Assembly: GCA_002825515.1 (NCBI GenBank)
Contig: PJET01000204.1
Coordinates: 1-7,228 of the forward strand
Source of the DNA: Candidatus Thorarchaeota archaeon MP11T_1
Lineage (GTDB): Archaea; Asgardarchaeota; Thorarchaeia; Thorarchaeales; Thorarchaeaceae
Direction: 5' to 3'
Length of the DNA stretch: 7,228 nucleotides
The position numbers and the translations under genes are program-made. Positions 1 through 5,501 of the stretch are shown here, piece by piece; positions within the stretch are counted from its first letter, which is position 1, and every line of letters begins with the position of its first letter. Under the pieces are notes generated by a model that did not search any database, was not told the origin of the DNA, and saw only the letters and a list, made by a program, of their open reading frames with translations.

Positions 1-338
1 TGGAAGAAATCAAGGTTTAACCCAAAGAGCTTTGAATAGAACTTCAGATTCTCAAAACCTGTGAGTTCCTCGTAGAGAAGGAGCTTGTCACCAACTATTC
101 CAATTCGTTTCTTAACTTCTTCTGGTTCTTCCTGTGGGTCAAATCCCAAAACGGAAATGGATCCACCATGAGGTCGAAGTAGAGTGGAAATAACTCTCAT
201 GAGTGTAGTTTTCCCTGCTCCGTTGGAACCAAAAAGTCCATGAATTCCTTCAACAGGAAATGAGAGGGTAACTTCCCTGAGAGCGACTCTATAGCCATAT
301 CGTCGAGTGAGACCATTTGCTTCGACCGACTTTGTCAC
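1..338 (-). CDS. ABC transporter ATP-binding protein, N-terminal part (runs off window)
   Basis: This is the ATPase subunit of an ABC transporter, probably the DrrA/CcmA-like branch that works with ABC-2 type permeases; the transported substrate cannot be told. Only about 112 codons are present. The Walker A motif GSNGAGKT is at residues 37-44, followed by RPHGGSISVLGFDP and then the Q-loop region IGIVGDKLLLYEELT at about residues 75-90. In that stretch the usual Gln is replaced by Asp/Lys, a variation that I recall also occurs in this branch. The signature motif, Walker B and the H-loop lie beyond the window. The start is uncertain. An AGGTGA ribosome binding site (347-352) sits 8 nt before GTG at 338 and 5 nt before TTG at 341. 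A further in-frame GTG at 350 overlaps that site and is less likely. The gene is separated from the electron-transfer operon by about 110 bp and has its own TATA-like box, so it is probably a separate unit. Confidence 0.9.
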   Translation of the reverse strand, partial: MTKSVEANGLTRRYGYRVALREVTLSFPVEGIHGLFGSNGAGKTTLMRVISTLLRPHGGSISVLGFDPQEEPEEVKKRIGIVGDKLLLYEELTGFENLKFYSKLFGLNLDFF

Positions 339-346
339 CAAGAGTT

Positions 347-352
347 TCACCT
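347..352 (-). promoter_or_regulatory. Ribosome binding site that decides the ABC ATPase start
   Basis: On the minus strand this reads AGGTGA, complementary to the anti-Shine-Dalgarno end of archaeal 16S rRNA. It overlaps the most upstream GTG (350), which argues against that codon. It favours GTG at 338 (8 nt spacer) or TTG at 341 (5 nt spacer). Confidence 0.6.
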
Positions 353-360
353 TTGAGGTT

Positions 361-373
361 AAGCCGAAGGCTT
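361..373. repeat. Short inverted repeat upstream of the ABC gene
   Basis: The sequence aagcc-gaa-ggctt has perfect 5-bp arms and a 3-nt loop. It lies between the TATA-like box and the predicted transcription start of the ABC gene, so it could be a small protein-binding site or chance. It is too short to call a terminator. Confidence 0.25.
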
Positions 374-383
374 TTGCTTTCCC

Positions 384-393
384 TATTTAATAT
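384..393 (-). promoter_or_regulatory. Candidate TATA box for the ABC transporter gene
   Basis: The minus strand reads ATATTAAATA, a good archaeal TATA-box match. Archaeal transcription usually starts about 25-27 nt past the box, here near 360. That would leave a leader of about 20 nt including the AGGTGA site before the start at 338. A second, weaker TTAAATAA lies at 430-437, close to the end of the preceding gene. No B-recognition element was verified. Confidence 0.45.
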
Positions 394-448
394 GATGGAT
401 TGCCTATAGCTGCGAGTTCATTCGTTCTCTTATTTAACTCTCTAGTGA

Positions 449-1666
449 CTATCCAATTCCCATGAGATTGATGAATAGATCTTCGATATTCAGGACTTTG
501 ATATCAACACCTCTTTTCTTGACAGCATCAAGAAAATTCAGTTTACAGAATACACACGAGGAAACAATTGTTGTCGCTCCGGTTTCTAATGCTTGATTCA
601 ACCTTCTTGCAGCTACATTTATTGCGTTCTCTCCGAATCCTGCTTTGAATCCACCTCCAGCTCCACAACACACAGAATCTTGTCTATTCCGTTCCATTTC
701 TACGAAATCTATTCCAGGAATACTTTTCAAGATCTGTCTAGGTGCTTCGAAAACGCCAACATGGCGACCCAAGTGACAGGGATCGTGATATGTAACTCTC
801 TCAGGGTAGCTATCTTTCCATTTCAGTTCTCCTTTCTTTAGCTTCAGTGCAAGAAACTGTGTTAGGTGTTGAGTAGAGAATGGTAAAATACCATGACGCT
901 CTCGATAATATTTTGGCCAGTCTAAAGTGGTTGTCCGATAGCACCCTGAACAAGAGAAGATCACGTGTTCAATTCCTCGTGCTTTAATCTCCTCGACATT
1001 ATTGATTATGAACTTCTCAACTTCGAGGGTTCCAAGTAAGTCTTCCTCTCCATCTTCAGTATGTTCAACGATTGGACGATATACCTGTCCTGTTCTAATC
1101 AATGGGCTTGTACAACAATATTCTTTGGCTCCAAGGATTTGCGGTTCAATGTCAAAATAATTGAGCATGCGTAGAGTTGCATCCGCTATTTCTGGTCGCT
1201 TGTAGGATGCTGTACAACCAACAAAATAACCCCAATTGGAATCCTCAGATATCCTTGTGTCTGGCTTAACCCATGCTCCACGTTCTTGTGGATCTTCTCC
1301 AAACACATTATTGTGTTTGAAAGCCATGTCTCCCATGACATGGAGTTTTCCATAGGGCCCTTTTCCTTGTTGTACAAGTCTTTTTCGCACATCTTCAATT
1401 ATTCGAACATACGGGACCTTTATTGGACACCTTTCTACACACTGTTCACAAGTACTACACGCGTAGACTGCTCTGACAAAACTATCATCCACAGGCAAGT
1501 TCTTTTCCACATATGATCGTAGAAGGCGAAGTCTACCACCAGCAAACATTGCCTCAGAATGAAATTCTTCATAACTGGTGCATGTCCATCTACATGTAGA
1601 ACAATTGCTGCATTGGACAATCTGATCTGGATCGAAATCTAGTTCTGGGGTGAAGAATCTCCTCAT
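449..1666 (-). CDS. HdrD/GlpC-type Fe-S oxidoreductase with two CCG domains (module 2)
   Basis: This is a cytoplasmic electron-transfer subunit of the heterodisulfide reductase D / glycolate oxidase Fe-S family, 405 aa. Two classical [4Fe-4S] motifs come first: C19-C22-C25-C29 and C70-C73-C76-C80. Two cysteine-rich CCG domains follow. The C-terminal one is canonical: C297, C333-C334-G, C371-x2-C374, with spacings of 35 and 36. The first (C151, C184-C185, C239-x2-C242) reads CCT instead of CCG and has 53 residues between CC and CxxC instead of about 35, so it carries an insertion of roughly 18 residues. In this family CCG domains bind non-cubane [4Fe-4S] clusters or act in thiol/disulfide or electron transfer. 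The ATG overlaps the stop of the FAD gene before it (ATGA), with AGGAGGA 9 nt upstream, so the two are translationally coupled and probably form one complex. It is the last gene of the operon. A heterodisulfide substrate is not shown; electron relay from the FAD subunit to the membrane is my inference. Confidence 0.9.
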   Translation of the reverse strand: MRRFFTPELDFDPDQIVQCSNCSTCRWTCTSYEEFHSEAMFAGGRLRLLRSYVEKNLPVDDSFVRAVYACSTCEQCVERCPIKVPYVRIIEDVRKRLVQQGKGPYGKLHVMGDMAFKHNNVFGEDPQERGAWVKPDTRISEDSNWGYFVGCTASYKRPEIADATLRMLNYFDIEPQILGAKEYCCTSPLIRTGQVYRPIVEHTEDGEEDLLGTLEVEKFIINNVEEIKARGIEHVIFSCSGCYRTTTLDWPKYYRERHGILPFSTQHLTQFLALKLKKGELKWKDSYPERVTYHDPCHLGRHVGVFEAPRQILKSIPGIDFVEMERNRQDSVCCGAGGGFKAGFGENAINVAARRLNQALETGATTIVSSCVFCKLNFLDAVKKRGVDIKVLNIEDLFINLMGIG

Positions 1667-3144
1667 TTAGACATTTCCTCCTGATATGTTACTGGAATTT
1701 CAAGTATGTTCTTTGCTCGACGAAGAATCACCTGCAGTCTACGGAAATAGCCATTCATCGTAAACATGAGATTCATCCTAGTATACGACATATTGCATCG
1801 CGTTAGCTTATCTGGATTCATTATTCCTGCAGAATCCCATTTATCACGTAGCTCTTTGTAACGCTTGTAATCCTCCGGCTGGTATCTTTTGATATAGACT
1901 GTGTTTTGTAAGCCGAATGTATAAAGCTCTCCGCCTTGTCGATACATCATCTTCACAAGTTTATGGAGCATCGCTTTTCCGGCCATGAAATGCATCCAAT
2001 TCCGATGGTCCGAAGGTGCAAAAACGCATAATCGAGCTTTATTTGGTCTCCCAAAAACGAGATAGAAACAGGAATTTATGTTGTAATTATTTGCTATCTT
2101 ATACATTCTTTTCACTATTGGCTCTACAAGATTCAATGGAATCCAAAAATTCTGCATGGAAAGAGTAGGAACCTCTAGCTTCAGTTTCATCTCGACAATG
2201 AACCTATCCTTCCAATTTTTCTCATAGTACGTTTGGTCCATTTCCAGCCCGCTTGCAATCTCAAATATGCCTCGAGCTGTCTTTAGCGATTCTTCAACCT
2301 CTTCTGATTCTCCGCTATAAGTGACTAATACAAAGAATAAGCCTGTCGTTTCTGGAGGGAGACCACCTTGAATACGCCACTCATACTCAAGGTCAGTCAG
2401 TCGTAGATAGATTGGTGGATTTTTGGTTTTACTCAGTCTATTTAGAGCATCGATTGCTTTTTCAAGCTCTTGAAATGCGAACATCAGTCCCTTTGTACTT
2501 TCAGGAATTGGGGTTATTTTCAATTTGATTGTTGTTACAACTCCAATTATGCCTGAAGTACCAAAATAAGGTAGCATATCGTCACCTGTTATGGTTTCGA
2601 TATCTCCGTTTGGTCGTACAACCTCCAACTCTAATACATTATCAACCATTGAACCGAATTTTGGAGTTCCAATTCCTGCTTTTCCACCGATTGACAACCA
2701 CCCAGCTAATGTAGATGCGACAGCACTTTGCGGTTTCACAGGAAGTGTAAATCCCTGCTTTGCTAATTCTTTGTCGATAATTTCCCAGACAGCGCCAGCC
2801 TCTACTTTAACCCATTCCTCTTCCTTGTTTATTTCTAATATTCTTTCCATTAGTTTTGTATCGAGTACGATACCGCCTCTAGTAGGGCTTGCAGATCCAT
2901 AGTAACAGGTTCCTCCTCCTCTTGGAACAACTGGTATTTTCTTTTTGGTAGCAAATCTCATGAGTGATGCTACTTGTTCTGTGGTTTGTGGTAATGCTAC
3001 ATAATCTGCCAGCCATTTCTTTTTCCATCTGTAGTGATAATAAGGAATTCCAGTTGTGTCTCCACTTGCTGACAAACGTTCAGCCATTAGGTCATTAATC
3101 CATGCAACCTCGGATAGTTTCGTGATTTGTTCTGTTTCATTCAT
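1663..3144 (-). CDS. FAD-binding oxidoreductase, GlcD-like (module 2)
   Basis: This is a flavoprotein dehydrogenase of the FAD_binding_4 (PCMH/VAO-type) family, 493 aa. The FAD domain spans about residues 45-215: PRGGGT at 74-79 contacts the FAD pyrophosphate in the family, followed by SPTRGG (86-91), AGAVW (116-120), the GWLSIGGKAGIG stretch near 148-159, PKFGSMVDNV (161-170) and a TSGIIGVVT strand near 196-204. The C-terminal half ends with a family-like SAGIMNPDKL (438-447). I cannot find the HxGDGN-type metal motif of lactate/glycolate dehydrogenases, so the substrate is open. After residue 447 there is an extra basic tail of about 45 residues beginning near TRMNL (455-459). It resembles the junction before the membrane domain of the other FAD protein but lacks clear transmembrane helices. 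The start is supported by AAGGTGA (3151-3157) 6 nt before the ATG. The stop overlaps the next Fe-S gene by 4 nt. Its likely partners are that Fe-S protein and the membrane protein just upstream. Confidence 0.9.
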   Translation of the reverse strand: MNETEQITKLSEVAWINDLMAERLSASGDTTGIPYYHYRWKKKWLADYVALPQTTEQVASLMRFATKKKIPVVPRGGGTCYYGSASPTRGGIVLDTKLMERILEINKEEEWVKVEAGAVWEIIDKELAKQGFTLPVKPQSAVASTLAGWLSIGGKAGIGTPKFGSMVDNVLELEVVRPNGDIETITGDDMLPYFGTSGIIGVVTTIKLKITPIPESTKGLMFAFQELEKAIDALNRLSKTKNPPIYLRLTDLEYEWRIQGGLPPETTGLFFVLVTYSGESEEVEESLKTARGIFEIASGLEMDQTYYEKNWKDRFIVEMKLKLEVPTLSMQNFWIPLNLVEPIVKRMYKIANNYNINSCFYLVFGRPNKARLCVFAPSDHRNWMHFMAGKAMLHKLVKMMYRQGGELYTFGLQNTVYIKRYQPEDYKRYKELRDKWDSAGIMNPDKLTRCNMSYTRMNLMFTMNGYFRRLQVILRRAKNILEIPVTYQEEMSK

Positions 3145-3156
3145 ACTTGATCACCT

Positions 3157-3567
3157 TTATGCAATGTACTGAATGTAACCCATGACGAAAACTATCGTCC
3201 AACATACTGTGGCAGTCAGTCCAGGAATGTGTGTTCTGATTCCTGAGATACCGGTAAGGAATGCACCAACACCCCCGAGATATCCTATCACTCCTAAACT
3301 AATATGGATCAAATGAAACAAGTCTGCTCCTCCAATACTTAGTAGAGTATTAGTGAGAGGCAGTATTGCGACAATGTTGACTGTTGTTAACAATAATGAC
3401 AGACCTGCACAGACACCATGGACAAACGTGTATTTCTCCTTCGAAATATAGTATAACGAAGTACCTACATATAGCAGTATTAGCGCAGGAAGGCCAAGTA
3501 TTATTGTCATGTGTACATTGCCAGTTTGTAGTGCTTGAAACTGACTAGTTTGTATAGCTGATGTCAT
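3157..3567 (-). CDS. Four-helix membrane protein, DUF420/YozB-like (module 2)
   Basis: This is a small integral membrane protein of 136 aa with four predicted helices at about residues 20-40, 48-70, 84-105 and 117-135. Histidines lie at or near helix ends: H19, H50, H85, H88 and H113. The layout matches the DUF420 (YozB/CtaM) pattern as I remember it, with FVHG before helix 2, LFHLIHISLG in helix 3 and THIPG before helix 4. I did not confirm this by a search. The paired histidines suggest haem b ligands, which would make it the membrane anchor and quinone-side subunit for the FAD and Fe-S proteins downstream. That role is inference. No CxxCH motif is present, so it is not a c-type cytochrome. 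The start is well supported: AAGGAGGT (3574-3581) lies 6 nt before the ATG. The next gene begins 12 nt after its stop. An alternative is an unrelated four-helix anchor that binds no haem. Confidence 0.8.
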   Translation of the reverse strand: MTSAIQTSQFQALQTGNVHMTIILGLPALILLYVGTSLYYISKEKYTFVHGVCAGLSLLLTTVNIVAILPLTNTLLSIGGADLFHLIHISLGVIGYLGGVGAFLTGISGIRTHIPGLTATVCWTIVFVMGYIQYIA

Positions 3568-3770
3568 TTAGATACCTCCTTGAAAATCAAATGTTTCTGC
3601 TGGCTTGTACGATATTTGGTCACGAAACTCCTACTGTCCTGAAGGAACATCCGAAAAGAATGTTCCATGATTGACCTAAGACCCTTTATACTCCTTGTTG
3701 ATGAATGCTGGTGTTCTGCTAAAATGGTCAGGCTTCTTTCACCTCCAACATCCATCATCGCTTGTATCAA
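3564..3770 (-). CDS. Doubtful short open frame bridging the two modules
   Basis: This is a 68-codon open frame filling the gap between the two modules. It has no recognised family and no membrane segment; the product is rich in Ser, Arg and His. For translation: a possible TTG start overlaps the stop of the FAD gene before it, its stop overlaps the ATG of the next gene (ATGA), and a perfect GGAGGTGA lies inside it at 3739-3746. Against translation: the TTG has no ribosome binding site, ATG-ATG at residues 5-6 also lacks one, and the only codon well placed after GGAGGTGA is a non-standard CTG at 3731. A frame of this length can stay open by chance. The region may instead be a leader or regulatory region, or the remains of a gene. 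Confidence 0.22.
   Translation of the reverse strand: MIQAMMDVGGERSLTILAEHQHSSTRSIKGLRSIMEHSFRMFLQDSRSFVTKYRTSQQKHLIFKEVSK
3574..3581 (-). promoter_or_regulatory. Strong ribosome binding site of the DUF420-like gene
   Basis: The minus strand reads AAGGAGGT, with a 6-nt spacer to the ATG at 3567. It is the longest conventional match in the operon and suggests independent, efficient initiation of the second module after the 199-bp gap. Confidence 0.7.
3644..3666. repeat. Perfect 7-bp inverted repeat, possible operator or hairpin
   Basis: The arms ggaacat (3644-3650) and atgttcc (3660-3666) are perfect complements separated by 9 nt. The repeat lies in the gap between the modules, about 20-40 nt downstream of a TATA-like box, so it covers the predicted transcription start. 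An operator for a dimeric regulator or an RNA hairpin are both possible. No T-run follows on the minus strand, so a simple terminator is unlikely. Confidence 0.45.
3684..3690 (-). promoter_or_regulatory. Candidate internal TATA box for module 2
   Basis: The minus strand reads TATAAAG within GGAGTATAAAGGG. Start of transcription would be expected near 3661, giving a leader of about 95 nt before the ATG at 3567. The flanks are GC-richer than a strong archaeal promoter, so this is only a weak candidate. Confidence 0.25.
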
Positions 3771-5488
3771 TGGAAGATTTTCCTTCCTAATCTTAAGAAT
3801 GGGGTTCCTATTGAAAGCACAACCGAGATTGGTATAAGATTAGCAAACTCAGTTACAACAAAACCAACCATTATTCCCACAATGAACCATATTAGGAAAC
3901 TAGTAAGGTCATTGACAATTATCCAAGGTACATACGCAACAAATATGGATGGCACTAATATTCTAGCTACCCAAATGACGATAGGTGCCACAATACCCGC
4001 AATTAGCATAATTAGCAAGTTCATTCGAGTACTTAGAACTAAAGGTCCCGGAAAGACTTTGTGAGAGTTTAGATATCCCTTGTTGTCAGTCTTTTGCTTC
4101 AATGTTGACATTTTTGCATAATTTTCTTTTCCATAGAAACTTCTAGAGTGCGCCGCATTCCACATTCCAATTGAGTAGGCTCGGCCGCCATGTTTCAGTC
4201 CAATATTAATAACATCAAGTGAACGATACCACCCCATCAAGAACGAGATTGGGCGACGTTCATCATCGGGGAACCAAGTCAGAACCGCTACCTCTCCCTT
4301 GTCAGTGATTGCTCCTTCAAGAGCGAAATCCTCCGATTTGAAATGTTCGTTCATATGGTTGAGGTAACCATCCAAATTCTCCAGCGGCACATATACCTCA
4401 GAAGGTGCTAGACTTGGACCAAGTCTTTTGATTCGCATCGGGTAAAAACGTTCACTCCATTCATGCTCTGCGACCTCTTTTGATTCAAGAGTCCCACTAT
4501 ATCTGCTTACTATATGTTTGAGCTTTTCAATTTCAGTTTCAATCTCATCTTCAGTTCCTTCAAATGAGCACGAGATTATGAATTCTCCAGTTGTTGGTGG
4601 GGCTTGATTCACTTCTTTGAGCATTCTATAGAATTGATCAGTTATGAAGTGTAGATAGAATGGTCTTGTTGCTTCCAATATGTCTTGGAGTGCTCCAACC
4701 ATCAGATTTTGGCTTCGGAATGATGAAGTCGTTGGTCTAATGTTTCTTAAAGGAATTATCTTCAGAACTACTCTTGTAATGATGCCGAGGGTACCATTAC
4801 TATCAACAAAGAGCTGAGTGGAATCACTGTTATATTGAATATCATCGCCTACATCTCCATAAAAGCTGTCACCGCCTCCAAACTTCTTCTTCTCAAATTC
4901 TTTCTTAAAATGCTCTTCAGAAGTTTCTTTTGTTCTAATAATTTCACCATCGGGAAGGACAACTTCGAGATCTACAACTTGTTCGGATATTCCACCATAC
5001 TTTGTGCTACCAATCCCACTTCCACCAGCAGCTACCCAACCTCCGACAGTACTTGAAGGTGCACTTGAAGGATAAGCCGCTACTGTTACGCCCGCATCTT
5101 CAAGATCTTCAATCAACTTTCCCCAAATAATACCTGGGCCTACCTCAACGGTCATGTTTTCCTTGTCGATGTTATGAATTTCATTCATTCTGGTCATTTC
5201 TAAAACAAGTCCACCCCGAGTGGGTAGAGCACCTCCATAGCCACTGGTCCCATGACCTCTTGGAACTACTGGGATTTTGTTTTGTTTGCAGTACTTAAGA
5301 AGATTCGATACGACCTCAGTGGTTGTTGGTTGTGCCACAGCATCAGCATGGGGATTTATGACATCATTTACAATGCCCGGCAATGCCGCAATATCATGTG
5401 AATAGAGATTTGCCATGAATTTCTCTGATGAGAAATAATCCTCTCCCACAATATCCGCCAAATTCTGGTTGTGTTTTTTCGCAATCAT
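3767..5488 (-). CDS. GlcD-like FAD oxidoreductase with C-terminal membrane domain (module 1)
   Basis: This is a flavoprotein dehydrogenase of the FAD_binding_4 family, fused to a hydrophobic C-terminal domain. Residues below count from GTG 5497; subtract 3 for ATG 5488. FAD-domain landmarks are PRGHGT (79-84), LPTRGGLVLE (91-100), GPGIIW (120-125), VGGWVAAGGSGIG (151-163) and LEVVLPDG (177-184). An extra acidic/Lys-rich insertion (about 188-230) precedes GTLGIIT (235-241). The substrate half ends near residue 480, and no HxGDGN metal motif is visible. The tail from about 490 holds hydrophobic stretches at 494-514, 516-529 and 532-564, enough for two or three membrane helices, so the enzyme is probably membrane-bound. 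The start is chosen at ATG 5488 because AGGAGTG (5495-5501) lies 6 nt upstream, while the alternative GTG 5497 is inside that site. The Fe-S gene ends 11 nt before. It is paralogous to the second FAD gene. The substrate is unknown; a 2-hydroxy acid is only a family-based guess. Confidence 0.9.
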   Translation of the reverse strand: MIAKKHNQNLADIVGEDYFSSEKFMANLYSHDIAALPGIVNDVINPHADAVAQPTTTEVVSNLLKYCKQNKIPVVPRGHGTSGYGGALPTRGGLVLEMTRMNEIHNIDKENMTVEVGPGIIWGKLIEDLEDAGVTVAAYPSSAPSSTVGGWVAAGGSGIGSTKYGGISEQVVDLEVVLPDGEIIRTKETSEEHFKKEFEKKKFGGGDSFYGDVGDDIQYNSDSTQLFVDSNGTLGIITRVVLKIIPLRNIRPTTSSFRSQNLMVGALQDILEATRPFYLHFITDQFYRMLKEVNQAPPTTGEFIISCSFEGTEDEIETEIEKLKHIVSRYSGTLESKEVAEHEWSERFYPMRIKRLGPSLAPSEVYVPLENLDGYLNHMNEHFKSEDFALEGAITDKGEVAVLTWFPDDERRPISFLMGWYRSLDVINIGLKHGGRAYSIGMWNAAHSRSFYGKENYAKMSTLKQKTDNKGYLNSHKVFPGPLVLSTRMNLLIMLIAGIVAPIVIWVARILVPSIFVAYVPWIIVNDLTSFLIWFIVGIMVGFVVTEFANLIPISVVLSIGTPFLRLGRKIFH

Positions 5489-5494
5489 TCTTAA

Positions 5495-5501
5495 CACTCC
5501 T
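5495..5501 (-). promoter_or_regulatory. Ribosome binding site that decides the start of the membrane-linked FAD gene
   Basis: The minus strand reads AGGAGTG, overlapping the TAG stop of the preceding Fe-S gene. It contains the upstream in-frame GTG (5497), so initiation at ATG 5488 (6-nt spacer) is more credible. Confidence 0.6.

Noticed and set aside
361..390. Plus-strand hairpin followed by a T-rich stretch, like a terminator
   Set aside because: No plus-strand gene ends here; the 5-bp stem is weak and the T-rich stretch is interrupted.
2591..2902. 103-codon open frame on the plus strand
   Set aside because: It is antisense to the conserved FAD domain of the minus-strand flavoprotein gene, has no family resemblance, and is readily explained as a shadow frame.
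3762..4064. 100-codon open frame on the plus strand
   Set aside because: It is antisense to the membrane tail of the FAD gene. I asked whether the hydrophobic tail itself was the artefact, but the tail is continuous in frame with the flavoprotein and ends close to the next regulatory region.
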